Below, piece after piece: positions 24,202 through 34,060 of a stretch of DNA of 64,000 nucleotides. The translations under genes and the position numbers were made by a program. The notes below the pieces were generated by a model. The model did not search any database. It was not told where the DNA came from and saw only the letters and a program-made list of their open reading frames with translations. The stretch is from Piezodorus guildinii (Eukaryota; Arthropoda; Insecta; Hemiptera; Pentatomidae). The DNA is taken from NCBI GenBank assembly GCA_023052935.1, contig CM041294.1, forward strand, positions 20,732,635 through 20,796,634. Direction: 5' to 3'. Each line of letters starts with the position of its first letter. Positions within the stretch are counted from its first letter, which is position 1.

Positions 24202-25611
24202 CCCGGCAATCCACTCCGTCCCATCATTTCAAACATCAACGCACCTTCCTCGAAACTTAGTAAATTCCTTCTACCTTCACTTAAAATACTTAGCCGAACT
24301 AACCCCTATGACATTAACAATTCCCTTTACCTCCGAGAACAGTTACTATCATTGCATATTCCCCCCAACTACATTCTAACATCATTTGACGCCGAAAGCC
24401 TATTTACCAATATCCCCATTGATAAAGTTATCCAACTAGTAGAAAAACACTGGAACATCATTGAACCCCACACCACACTCAATCTTCTTTCATATTTAGA
24501 ATCACTAAAACTTTGTTGTAAAACCGGATATCTCACTTTTCAGAACAAATTTTACAATCAGATCTCGGGACTTGCAATGGGTAACTGTCTCGCTCCTGAC
24601 CTCTCTAATATCGTACTAAATGACTTACTCGACTCTATAACCGCAACCTATAAAAATGAAATTATATTTATTAAAAAGTACGTGGACGACCTCTTCCTTA
24701 TAATAAACCCAGACAAAATCCCCGATATCCTAAAATCGTTTAATTCATATGATCCACGCCTCCGTTTTACCGTAGAAAGAGAAAACAACTTGACAATTCC
24801 CTTTTTAGACTTACTTATCACTAGAAACACTGACGGTTCTATTTCAACTGACTGGTACACCAAATCCACCTATTCCGGTAGACTGCTCAACTTCTTCTCC
24901 CAACACCCATATCATCAGAAATTAAATGTTGCCAAGAATCTCGTCCACCGTTGCCTATCCTTGTCTGATCCAAAGTACCATCCTAATAATATCGAACGTA
25001 TTAAAAAAATACTAACCTTAAACAGCTTCCCAAAAAAAGTCATTAAAAACCTTATAGATTCTTATAACACAAAAACCACCGTTACTTCCCCTACAATTCC
25101 CGACCATGATTCACCCATGATATTTTTATATAGATCCCTACCTTACATTCCGCACCTTTCTGAAAATATAAAAAAAATCCTTAAATTTTCCTTACCTTCC
25201 TTAAAACTAGGACTAAAGACCCAGAACAAGCTTTCTCACCTTTTTACCAATACAAAAGACCCGATCACTCCTATATATCGTTCCAATATTGTTTATAAAA
25301 TTTCATGTTCAGATTGTGATGTATCCTATGTAGGAGAAACCAAAAATTACCTAAAAACCAGAATATCGCAACATAAACTCTCCGTATCCTCTCGAAACCC
25401 TCTAGCCTCAAAACTTTCTGAACACTCCATACATTTCAATCATTCCTTTAACTTTGACGACTGCTCCATTTTAGATTATGTTCCAAACCATAGGAAAAGA
25501 CTAATCGCAGAATCCGTCCACATCCACCTCCAATCCAATCCTGTTAACCACAAAACCGATAAACAATGCATTTCCTCCACATATAGCCACATATTAAACT
25601 CTATTAAGTAG
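24202..25611 (+). CDS. Penelope reverse transcriptase with C-terminal GIY-YIG endonuclease, 5'-truncated
   Basis: Open from the junction with the inverted repeat to TAG at 25609. There is no true start: the frame is already open at 24202 (NPLRPIISNINAPSSKLSKF), and the first candidate at 24352 is TTG. RT motifs are TSFDAESLFTNIPI (motif A), GLAMGNCLAPDLSN (motif B) and KKYVDDLFLII (motif C, YVDD), then IPFLDLLITR. The C-terminal part has IVYKISCSDCDVSYVGET and LKTRISQHK, the GIY-YIG nuclease with a CxxC knuckle, as in Penelope/Poseidon elements. PLEs copy RNA into chromosomal DNA with this telomerase-related RT. The N-terminus of the full protein is missing, so this copy should not be autonomous. 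Confidence 0.92.
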   Translation, partial: PGNPLRPIISNINAPSSKLSKFLLPSLKILSRTNPYDINNSLYLREQLLSLHIPPNYILTSFDAESLFTNIPIDKVIQLVEKHWNIIEPHTTLNLLSYLESLKLCCKTGYLTFQNKFYNQISGLAMGNCLAPDLSNIVLNDLLDSITATYKNEIIFIKKYVDDLFLIINPDKIPDILKSFNSYDPRLRFTVERENNLTIPFLDLLITRNTDGSISTDWYTKSTYSGRLLNFFSQHPYHQKLNVAKNLVHRCLSLSDPKYHPNNIERIKKILTLNSFPKKVIKNLIDSYNTKTTVTSPTIPDHDSPMIFLYRSLPYIPHLSENIKKILKFSLPSLKLGLKTQNKLSHLFTNTKDPITPIYRSNIVYKISCSDCDVSYVGETKNYLKTRISQHKLSVSSRNPLASKLSEHSIHFNHSFNFDDCSILDYVPNHRKRLIAESVHIHLQSNPVNHKTDKQCISSTYSHILNSIK

Positions 25612-26049
25612 CATATTTTCTCTGTCTATCCCACCATATATATTGTTTTGTTTTTCATTATTATTGTTTGTTGGTTTTTATTTATAATTTTAAATCTATT
25701 TTAGGTATCCATATAATTCTATATATGTATTTATTTTGTTTTTGTTTATGTATTTAAAATTTTCTAAATGTCTTCACTATTCAATTTATTCCAACTTGTA
25801 TTTATGTTTATTTAACTTTTTTATCAACCTGTAAGATTTGTCAATTAATGTATTTTACAATGTTCCATTTTTATTTTTTTCCACTCTGTTATCTTTGGAT
25901 ACCTTAAACAGAATTAGGGATAATTAAGTTGGGAGGTACAGTCAGTTTTTCTCCATATACATCTTCCATCACTGTTTTTACTATTATATAGGTGATATTT
26001 CAAGAATTAAATTATAATTTTTTATCCTGTATCATTATTATAATCATAA

Positions 26050-26134
26050 GTTAACTAACCTTAAACAGCTTATTATTATTATTATAATCATAATATTATA
26101 ATTATTATTATTATTATTATAATCATAAGTTAAG
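26050..26134. repeat. ATT/TAA microsatellite at the duplication junction
   Basis: After GTTAACTAACCTTAAACAGC the sequence runs into (ATT)n and TAATCATAA pieces and then restarts at CTAACCTTAAACAGC. The same junction recurs, one base shorter, at 27172-27256. The short repeated block at both sides looks like slippage or template switching. Confidence 0.8.
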
Positions 26135-26726
26135 CTAACCTTAAACAGCTTCCCAAAAAAAGTCATTAAAAACCTTATAGATTCTTATAACACAAAAACC
26201 ACCGTTACTTCCCCTACAATTCCCGACCATGATTCACCCATGATATTTTTATATAGATCCCTACCTTACATTCCGCACCTTTCTGAAAATATAAAAAAAA
26301 TCCTTAAATTTTCCTTACCTTCCTTAAAACTAGGACTAAAGACCCAGAACAAGCTTTCTCACCTTTTTACCAATACAAAAGACCCGATCACTCCTATATA
26401 TCGTTCCAATATTGTTTATAAAATTTCATGTTCAGATTGTGATGTATCCTATGTAGGAGAAACCAAAAATTACCTAAAAACCAGAATATCGCAACATAAA
26501 CTCTCCGTATCCTCTCGAAACCCTCTAGCCTCAAAACTTTCTGAACACTCCATACATTTCAATCATTCCTTTAACTTTGACGACTGATCCATTTTAGATT
26601 ATGTTCCAAACCATAGGAAAAGACTAATCGCAGAATCCGTCCACATCCACCTCCAATCTAATCCTGTTAACCACAAAACCGATAAACAATGCATTTCCTC
26701 CACATATAGCCACATATTAAACTCTA
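26129..26726 (+). pseudogene. PLE GIY-YIG tail, tandem copy 2
   Basis: Repeats 25012-25611 with period 1,123 bp and near identity. It lacks the RT motifs and has a nonsense change in GACTGATCC (TGA at 26585-26587) where copies 1 and 3 have GACTGCTCC. It keeps the GIY-YIG motif upstream of that stop. It joins the preceding tail through an ATT/TAA microsatellite at about 26068-26128. Confidence 0.9.
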
Positions 26727-27250
26727 TTAAGTAGCATATTTTCTCTGTCTATCCCACCATATATATTGTTTTGTTTTTCATTATTATTGTTTGTTGGTTT
26801 TTATTTATAATTTTAAATCTATTTTAGGTATCCATATAATTCTATATATGTATTTATTTTGTTTTTGTTTATGTATTTAAAATTTTCTAAATGTCTTCAC
26901 TATTCAATTTATTCCAACTTGTATTTATGTTTATTTAACTTTTTTATCAACCTGTAAGATTTGTCAATTAATGTATTTTACAATGTTCCATTTTTATTTT
27001 TTTCCACTCTGTTATCTTTGGATACCTTAAACAGAATTAGGGATAATTAAGTTGGGAGGTACAGTCAGTTTTTCTCCATATACATCTTCCATCACTGTTT
27101 TTACTATTATATAGGTGATATTTCAAGAATTAAATTATAATTTTTTATCCTGTATCATTATTATAATCATAAGTTAACTAACCTTAAACAGCTTATTATT
27201 ATTATTATAACATAATATTATAATTATTATTATTATTATTATAATCATAA

Positions 27251-27856
27251 GTTAAGCTAACCTTAAACAGCTTCCCAAAAAAAGTCATTAAAAACCTTAT
27301 AGATTCTTATAACACAAAAACCACCGTTACTTCCCCTACAATTCCCGACCATGATTCACCCATGATATTTTTATATAGATCCCTACCTTACATTCCGCAC
27401 CTTTCTGAAAATATAAAAAAAATCCTTAAATTTTCCTTACCTTCCTTAAAACTAGGACTAAAGACCCAGAACAAGCTTTCTCACCTTTTTACCAATACAA
27501 AAGACCCGATCACTCCTATATATCGTTCCAATATTGTTTATAAAATTTCATGTTCAGATTGTGATGTATCCTATGTAGGAGAAACCAAAAATTACCTAAA
27601 AACCAGAATATCGCAACATAAACTCTCCGTATCCTCTCGAAACCCTCTAGCCTCAAAACTTTCTGAACACTCCATACATTTCAATCATTCCTTTAACTTT
27701 GACGACTGCTCCACTTTAGATTATGTTCCAAACCATAGGAAAAGACTAATCGCAGAATCCGTCCACATCCACCTCCAATCCAATCCTGTTAACCACAAAA
27801 CCGATAAACAATGCATTTCCTCCACATATAGCCACATATTAAACTCTATTAAGTAG
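27251..27856 (+). pseudogene. PLE GIY-YIG tail, tandem copy 3
   Basis: Period 1,122 bp from copy 2. Open through the whole GIY-YIG domain to the TAG at 27854. It differs from copy 1 by a few bases (for example CACTTTAGAT instead of CATTTTAGAT). It is followed by the complete terminal repeat. An ATG at 27362 gives a 164-residue frame, but the context shows a partial duplicate, not a gene. Confidence 0.88.
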
Positions 27857-28062
27857 CATATTTTCTCTGTCTATCCCACCATATATATTGTTTTGTTTTT
27901 CATTATTATTGTTTGTTGGTTTTTATTTATAATTTTAAATCTATTTTAGGTATCCATATAATTCTATATATGTATTTATTTTGTTTTTGTTTATGTATTT
28001 AAAATTTTCTAAATGTCTTCACTATTCAATTTATTCCAACTTGTATTTATGTTTATTTAACT

Positions 28063-28835
28063 TTTTTATCAACCTGTAAGATTTGTCAATTAATGTATTT
28101 TACAATGTTCCATTTTTATTTTTTTCCACTCTGTTATCTTTGGATACCTTAAACAGAATTAGGGATAATTAAGTTGGGAGGTACAGTCAGTTTTTCTCCA
28201 TATACATCTTCCATCACTGTTTTTACTATTATATAGGTGATATTTCAAGAATTAAATTATAATTTTTTATCCTGTATCATTATTATAATCATAAGTTAAA
28301 TTTCATTGATTCTTTGTATGGTAGTATTAAGAATTTTAGTCATTGTTGTCAGACCCTGTCCATAAATCAGTACGTATTTTCCATTCTACCTTTTCCTACG
28401 TATTTTCCATCCTACCTACCCCCCATCTACCAAACAGTACCTAGTTTCCATTCTCCCACCATGCGGTACGTATCTCCACTCTACTTCATATTTTTATATT
28501 TCATATTTAATGTAAATTATTGATACCTGTGTAAATTTTGTTTAGTGAACATTTTTATTTTTTCTGTATAACACTTTCATTATTGTAATATGGTCATTGT
28601 ATTTTAATTAAGTTTTTTTTACATATACAGTTCTTCTGTTATTTTTTCAATATCGACGTTCTCTAGCTAAATAGGTTATACAATATTGTATGTAATGTCA
28701 TTGAAATTATATTCTTTTGTATCTTTTTAGCCCTGATGATGACCCACAAAGGGGGTCGAAACGTTGGCAAACAATAAAATAGTTGAAACTATTTAGTTGT
28801 TTCATTTAATGACCGCCACCCGGACTAATTCCTTC
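28063..28835 (+). repeat. Direct pseudo-LTR of the PLE
   Basis: Sense-orientation terminal repeat, inverse of 23381-24199, ending in GACCGCCACCCGGACTAATT. That last block is shared with the small fold-back at 32706-32966, so it is conserved between PLE families. Confidence 0.85.
28730..28768 (+). ncRNA. Minimal hammerhead ribozyme core (PLE, direct end)
   Basis: GCC (28730-28732) pairs with GGC (28766-28768) as stem I. CTGATGA is at 28733-28739, an extra T at 28740, stem II GACCC 28741-28745 with GGGTC 28753-28757, GAAA 28758-28761, stem III ACGT 28761-28764. The predicted cleavage is after T 28765 (GUU). The extra U and the loopless stem III are the same in the 23484 and 32807 copies. Confidence 0.78.
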
Positions 28836-28975
28836 CGTCAATTTTATTTTATTTGTGTTTTTTCGACAGATATCATAAATCGGTGTACAAAACAAATAGA
28901 TGGCATAAACATATTCATAAATTATATATTTCACTCATTAATATTTATTTTACTTTGTATAGTTGTGAAATTGTA

Positions 28976-29690
28976 TTGGGTTGTTTCACATCAAAATGTC
29001 CGTTTTTATAGTTTCTGAAATACATGAAGGATTTTGCAGGTCTCTGTTGTTTTCTTCCGAATGTTTACATATTTAAAGTAAACAGTTACTAATCCTTCTA
29101 CCCTTGTATTATAAACATTAGCTTCCTGATCAATTACCCACTTTTGAGTATACCTCCAAATATGAACATGGAAACACGCCATTTTCGAGTAATATTTTTA
29201 GTTTAACACGAGTTTAAACTCGACCATTCAGCAGCTGAGGCCGCTAAAAATATTTGCAAGGCGTTTGGGGAAGGAGGTGTTAATGAACGGACCACTCTCA
29301 GCACAACTAAATGCAAGTGCATCTATCGTTTCCAGACATTTAAAGTGTACTGGGAAGTAAAAAAGCTCGATACATGGGTACCTCATGATCTCACTGAGCG
29401 GCAGCAAGACCCCATGTTTCAAAACATACCGTGCAAAAATTGAAAGAACTGGGCTACCATATTCTCCCGACATGTCTCCAACAGATTACCACCTGTTCAG
29501 GAATTTAAACAACTTCGTCAAAGGAAAACTTTTTGAAAATGGTGATCAAGTGAAAAGTGCGTTTTTAGATTTTGTTTCAATTCAAAGGTCAGATTTTTTC
29601 AGTTCGGGGATAAAAAAGTTGGTATCACGTTGGGAAAAATGTGTAGAAAAATAAAATAAATACTTCGAATAAAATTATTTTGTTTTTATA
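28976..29690 (+). mobile_element. Mariner transposon 2, internally deleted, right end lost
   Basis: The left inverted repeat TTGGGTTGTTTCACATCAAA follows a TA. The ATG at 29164 opens METRHFRVIFL, then there are a small insertion and deletions. It carries the same ERQQD to PHVSKH deletion junction as mariner 1 (29398-29440), then SPTDYHLFRNLNNFVKGK to the end of the ORF. The right inverted repeat is missing: at about 29690 the sequence turns into the R family. Broken in several places. Confidence 0.88.
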
Positions 29691-29704
29691 TCGTATTAAT
29701 AATA

Positions 29705-30645
29705 CTTTTTTTTTTTTTAAACTTACCTCCTTGTTAATATCAGTTTAAGAATTTTTTAAATACATTTAGAGATACAAATAAATTGTTAAAAAATTAATTA
29801 AATTGAATCTCAATAGATACATGCGTTTTATTAAATGATCTATTATATTATTATTTACAAGAATCAGTTTGTTTTATCGGCTTTTCATCACTCTCCGTTA
29901 ACTTTTGCAATTTTGTACATAAAGTAATATTTTTTCTAAAACCTTTAACATTCCAACGGTATATTAACATTACCGTTTTTATGTTCATAAAGACAAAAAT
30001 TGTTAAAAAAAAAAATAAATAAATAATTTTCGCTCTTTTCTCCTTTAGTTGGTTATCAAATTCGTTTATCTTGTATATTTAGCTGTTATAATTAGCAATG
30101 CTCATCAGATGATATGGTTAATTTCATGAAAACCACAAAATGGAAGGTAAGGTTAGGTTACGTTGTTTTTCCTATGCGATCAACAGCAAGGTCATTACGC
30201 CAAAAAATAGAAAGTACTTAAGAGGAAGAAAGTTTAAATATTGGCATTTAAGCCTGTCAGATTATTTCAATTAAACCTACATAAAATTAATGCCCATTAA
30301 ATTTTACATCCACATACTGAGTTTAATTAAAATCGTTGGAGATATTTTTGAGAAAATCGTGAAAAGGTCTAAAATGCATGATATAAAGTAGCTCTTTGGT
30401 TGCTGATATTGAGGAAAAAGTTGCTATAACATCTGGGGCGTAAAGTTGTCTTAAATATGGAAATTGTTTTTCGTCCGAGTTTTTGTTTTTGCGCTAGTCT
30501 TGTCACACACTTGACATTTGGACTCAGAGGAGCCTAAAACGTGTATTTACGGTGAAAACTCGAATTCGAAAATTTTAACGATCGCAATACGTTCCCTTAC
30601 TATAGATTTAATATATAAATAAATGAAAGTAAATAAAAATAAATT
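29705..30645 (-). repeat. R element copy 2, fused to mariner 2
   Basis: Minus-strand R copy lacking its outermost 30 bp (no GGTGCGGGCA block). It starts at AACTTACCTCCTTGTTAATA after the mariner fragment and runs to CGATCGCAATACG and the TACTATA end at about 30600-30645. The fusion point equals that at 22040. Confidence 0.8.
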
Positions 30646-30684
30646 GAATCTTATGAGGACATGTAAATGTCGCAGCATAAAATA

Positions 30685-31568
30685 TTGGGTTGTGTCACAT
30701 GAAATGTCCGTCTTCGAGGTATAGGATTTTTATTAAAAATACGATATGAAAACAAGATCATTTTATTCGAAGTATTTACCTTCTTTTTCAACACATTTTT
30801 CCCAACGTGACTCAAACTTTTTTATCCCCGAACTGAAAAACTCTAAGCTTTGAAGTGAAACTAAATCTGAAAACGCACTTTTCACTTGATCATCATTTTC
30901 AAAAAGTTTTCCTTTGACGAAGTTATCTAAATTCCTGAACAGGTAGTAATCGGTTGGAGACTAGTCGGGAGAATATGGTGGGTGCGGAAGAACTTCGTAG
31001 CCCAGTTCTTTCAATTTTTACACGATCTTGAGGTACCCATGTATCGAGCTTTTTTACTTTCCCAATACACTTTAAATATCTGGAAACGGTAGATGAACTT
31101 GCATTTAGTTGTGCTGAGAGTCCTTTAACTGTTTGGTAGGGGTTTCCTTTTACTGTATGTTTGAGGATATCGTTGTCTATTACGGACGGAGGTCTTCCGC
31201 GGAGCAAGTTTTCCAAGTCGATATCCCCAGCTGAAAACTTAGCAAACCAACGGCGAATGGTCCGTTCATTAACACTCCCTTCCCCAAACGGCTTGCAAAT
31301 ATTTCTAGCGGCCTCAGCTGCTGAACGGCCAGGTTTAAACTCGTACAAAAATATTACTCGAAAATCGCGTGTTTCCATGTTCATATTTGGAGGTATACTA
31401 AAAAGTGGGTAATTTATTGGGAAGCTAATGTTTATAATACAAAGGTAGAGGATTAGTAACTGTTTACTTTAAATATGTAAACATTCGGAAGAAAACAACA
31501 GAGATCTGCATAATCCTTTATGTATTTCAGGAACTATAAAAACGGACATTTCATGTGAAAAAACCCAA
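30685..31568 (-). mobile_element. Mariner transposon 3, internally deleted
   Basis: Both inverted repeats are present (TTGGGTTGTGTCACATGAAA at the left, TTGGGTTTTTTCACATGAAA inverted at the right) with flanking TA at 30683-30684 and 31569-31570. Length 884 bp. Same family as mariners 1 and 2 but with its own deletion. Confidence 0.92.
30740..31384 (-). pseudogene. Mariner transposase pseudogene 3
   Basis: From ATG 31384 (MNMETRDFRVIFLYEFKPG) the helix-turn-helix part is intact to KKLDTWVPQD. The frame then joins directly to the coding sequence for KIERTG at about 31030, removing the catalytic middle. The rest (SPTDYYLFRNLDNFVKG region) is in another frame and ends near 30770. This junction differs from that of mariners 1 and 2, so it is an independent deletion. 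Confidence 0.88.
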
Positions 31569-31570
31569 TA

Positions 31571-32310
31571 GCAAGAATCGTTTGAAAAATTGTCATAAAC
31601 ATCCTGATAATCCACCACCATAACATAACACCAAAAACGCTCAAATTATTAAATAAATAAATGGGGAAAGGAAATTAATTTTCAATCAATCAAAGTTAAC
31701 TAATTAATTTTTTTATAGATATTAACAATCGTCCATCTTGAAGAAAATTATAAATAAATTAAACGTTTCTCAGCCTTACTAAAAATTTTGATGCATTAAA
31801 ACTGCTGTTATTTATTTTTTGTTGAAATATTTTTGGGTGTAGTATCCTCAATAATGAACTTTTGTAATCGAACTAGAATAATAAATAACCTCTTCCCATT
31901 AAAATATGATGTTTCGCTTTTCAAGATACCTAGAATCCAAATATGTAATTAAAAAATAACAACCTCATGGTATGCAAATAAAGAAAGAACAACTGTGCAA
32001 TGGGGAAATGAATTTCCCACGAAAAAAGAAAAAAAAATCACTGAAATCGGTTTTGAATTAGAGGAGAAATTGCGTTTTGAATATGAAAAGTCGTAATTGC
32101 CAATTTTGCCATAAAATGGCATTGTAGCTGATTCGTCTTTTTTAAAATATTTGATAACATGAAAACATCATCTACAAGTTAATTGCCGGCGAATACATAT
32201 AATATCAGAAAATATATTATGAAATAATTTGGGTAACAATTTGCAGATTTTTTTTTCTTTTTTTAATGAAATCGGTAGAAGACTCATTGTACTTATGCTC
32301 TTATGATTAA
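31571..32310. other. Unassigned AT-rich spacer
   Basis: No gene, RNA or element recognised between mariner 3 and the tandem repeat beside tRNA-Tyr. Confidence 0.4.
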
Positions 32311-32378
32311 ATAAAAAATAATTAATCAAAGCAAATATAGTAAAATAAAAAATAATTAATCAAAGCAAATATAGTAAA
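32311..32378. repeat. 34-bp tandem duplication beside tRNA-Tyr
   Basis: Two perfect copies of a 34-bp unit (starting ATAAAAAATAATTAATC, ending ATATAGTAAA) at 32311-32344 and 32345-32378, just past the 3' end of the tRNA gene. Confidence 0.9.
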
Positions 32379-32379
32379 A

Positions 32380-32386
32380 TAAAAAA
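32380..32386 (-). terminator. RNA polymerase III terminator of tRNA-Tyr
   Basis: On the minus strand a run of seven T begins 3 bases after the discriminator base of the tRNA, a typical Pol III stop. Confidence 0.85.
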
Positions 32387-32389
32387 ATT

Positions 32390-32480
32390 TCCTCCGGGCC
32401 GGATTTGAACCAGCGACCTATGGATATCAGTTACTTTCACCAACTACAGTCCACCGCTCTACCAACTGAGCTACCAGAGG
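32390..32480 (-). tRNA. tRNA-Tyr (anticodon GUA) with an 18-nt intron
   Basis: All arms close: acceptor CCTCTGG/CCGGAGG (one G-U pair), D arm GCTC/GAGC, anticodon arm GTGGA/TCCAT, T arm GCTGG/CCGGC with loop TTCAAAT. The mature length is 73 nt with discriminator A. The anticodon GTA lies at 32445-32447 (minus) and the intron at 32426-32443, after position 37 as in eukaryotic tRNA-Tyr genes. The A box TAGCTCAGTTGGTAG and B box GGTTCAAATCC are intact. It resembles the Drosophila tRNA-Tyr closely and looks functional. Confidence 0.97.
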
Positions 32481-32705
32481 GGGTGACTCAAAGTAATTAT
32501 GTTTTGTATCATCAAACATATGTTGACATTCAACAGGTGATTTTAATTGGAGAATTAGAAATAATGAAAATAAAATAACGATAAATGATTTGGTAAAATT
32601 GTCGTAAAATTACATTTAAAAAAATAAATACAAGAAATATAATATTTAAATACACTTTTATTTCTTTATTAACAAGAATTCGTTACGTTTATAAATTTTA
32701 TTACA

Positions 32706-32966
32706 TAGTGGACATAATTAGTTGACCGTGGAGAATTACTGAAAGGAATTAGTCCGGGTGGCGGTCAGTGAATGTAACAATTCAATTGTTTCAACCTTAA
32801 TTTTCTGCCAACGTTTCGACCCTCGTTGTGGGTCATCATCAGGGCTGGCGTATTGTAGGCGAATGGAAACCGTTTCGAAACGTTGGCAGAATACAAATGG
32901 TCGAAACTAATTATTGGTATTAATAAATTAATTGTTTCATTCACTGACCCCCACCCGGACTAATTA
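32706..32966. mobile_element. Small PLE-derived fold-back (two facing terminal repeats)
   Basis: The left part (TTAGTTGACCG, GGAATTAGTCCGGGTGGCGG, then CTGCCAACGTTTCGACCC) and the right part (CGAAACGTTGGCAGAA, then CCACCCGGACTAATT) are inverted versions of one Penelope end, with no body between. The left arm has a hammerhead core at 32807-32845 (minus); the right arm has only the GAAACGTTGGC half at 32877-32887. The family differs from the 23.4-28.8 kb element. Confidence 0.8.
32807..32845 (-). ncRNA. Minimal hammerhead ribozyme core (PLE fold-back)
   Basis: Minus strand GCC-CTGATGA-T-GACCC..GGGTC-GAAA-ACGT-T-GGC (the last A of GAAA is the first base of ACGT). The core and both stem sequences equal those at 28730, while the stem II loop differs (ACAACGA against ACAAAGG). 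This supports selection on the paired parts. Confidence 0.75.
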
Positions 32967-33224
32967 CTTACAGTGATTCTATTGAATATTCGATCCACTG
33001 CAAAAATTATTACTCTGTCTTAACCGGGATCCAACCTAGCTTCTGATGACCTGAAGATCAGTGCAATACTCACTCAGCTCACTAATCGAGATTAGAAAAT
33101 AAATTCAAAACGTTTAATAAGCTGCATAGCCAAAAGACATTGGTAGAGGAATTTCTATATGAAAAGGGGGAGTGAAAACTCCAAAATTATGGATATCTCA
33201 ATAATAATTTCTTTTTATACTCCC
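32967..33224. other. Unassigned spacer
   Basis: No feature recognised. Confidence 0.35.
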
Positions 33225-33620
33225 TATGTTTGTGGCTATTGCGCCCTAACTCAGCTTCTACTGGCTAAGACCAGTGATGCGGCTGTGAGAGAGGCGTTGG
33301 GATCTCTTGGATTCCGCTTTTTTCCGCCCACAAGTGGAGGAAAAGCCCAGTCTGGGGCCTCCTCAGCAGTTGTATATATTATATATAGTTGCCATTGTTT
33401 GTATCATGTTTATTTATTTGCCAACTTTTTATTTATCTGAATTATAAGTTGTTTTGATTTTTTTTTATTATTATTTTATTGTATATATATATGAATTTAT
33501 TTATTTTATATAATTTGACTATTATTATTATTTTCTGTATATATTGAATGAATGTGTTCTCATATCAGTATTACTATTGTTCATTCTGAAACAGATTGTA
33601 ATAATTCTTAATAAATAAAT
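33225..33620 (+). mobile_element. S repeat (LINE 3' tail), copy 2
   Basis: GGCTATTGCGCCCTAACTCA, ACCAGTGATGCGGCTG, GGCGTTGGGATCTCTTGGA, an AT-rich 3' UTR with GAATGTGTTC, and the end CTTAATAAATAAATA. It matches 55147-55551 over its length. Short peptide frames at the start may be the last codons of the source LINE, but I do not recognise the clade. Confidence 0.65.
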
Positions 33621-33659
33621 ATTTAATTTTTATATTCCTATTTTTTTCCCTTGTTTTTT

Positions 33660-34060
33660 TCGGTTGACTTTTACAGACCTTGGAGAACTTTAGCCACCGC
33701 AATTACGATATTCCATCTCCGCCTATCTTTGGTAATGGTCCTTCAGTTCACTGCTTGGATCTCCATAGCATCCTTCTCGATACGGTAGATTCATTTCGTT
33801 CTCGGTCTTCCTCCGGGCCTAGTTTCGACCACCGTCAATCGACCGTACATGGTTCTGAAAAGAGGACCAGATGGATAACTTATTGCCACATGTCCTGTCC
33901 ATTATAACTTCTTAGCCTGATGATGATCCCATAGACTTAGATCCTGTCATAGTTTGTAAGACATTCCTTCGAATCTTTCAATTTTTCTCTCTAGGGTACC
34001 AGTTAATGTCCATGTTTCATACATCAGTACTGGTTCGATGATGTTGTATATTCCTATTAA
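33660..34060 (-). pseudogene. RTE-like LINE C-terminal fragment (second family)
   Basis: On the minus strand: EPVLMYETWTLTGTLERKIE, then TRPGGRPRTK and DRRRWNIVIAVAKVLQGL, with several stops. This is the order seen at the end of RTE-type ORFs: YG.E.W.L, then (R)GRP, then a final DR..W..IV..AK. The last block is absent from the intact element at 59057, so this is another RTE family. Confidence 0.7.

Larger units (their letters stand above)
23381..28835 (+). mobile_element. Penelope-like element (PLE) with inverted terminal repeat and triplicated 3' part
   Basis: A perfect 14-bp direct repeat CGTCAATTTTATTT flanks it (23367-23380 and 28836-28849), so it appears to be a single insertion. Order: inverted terminal repeat (23381-24199), sense body with RT and GIY-YIG (24202-25611), 3' tail, two more tandem copies of the last 600 coding bases plus tail (about 26135-27180 and 27257-28060), then the same terminal repeat in sense orientation (28063-28835). 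The two terminal repeats are almost identical (I see a handful of substitutions), so the insertion is recent. Confidence 0.9.

Noticed and set aside
24352..24354. Start codon for the Penelope ORF at 24352
   Set aside because: It is TTG and the frame is open further up to the truncation point with conserved RT sequence, so no true start is present.
26240..26587. ATG-started 115-residue frame with GIY-YIG motif
   Set aside because: It is a partial tandem copy of the Penelope 3' part with a premature stop, not a separate nuclease gene.
33912..33930. CCTGATGATGATCCC resembling the hammerhead core
   Set aside because: Lies within the RTE fragment; no GAAAC follows at the right distance and no stem pairs.
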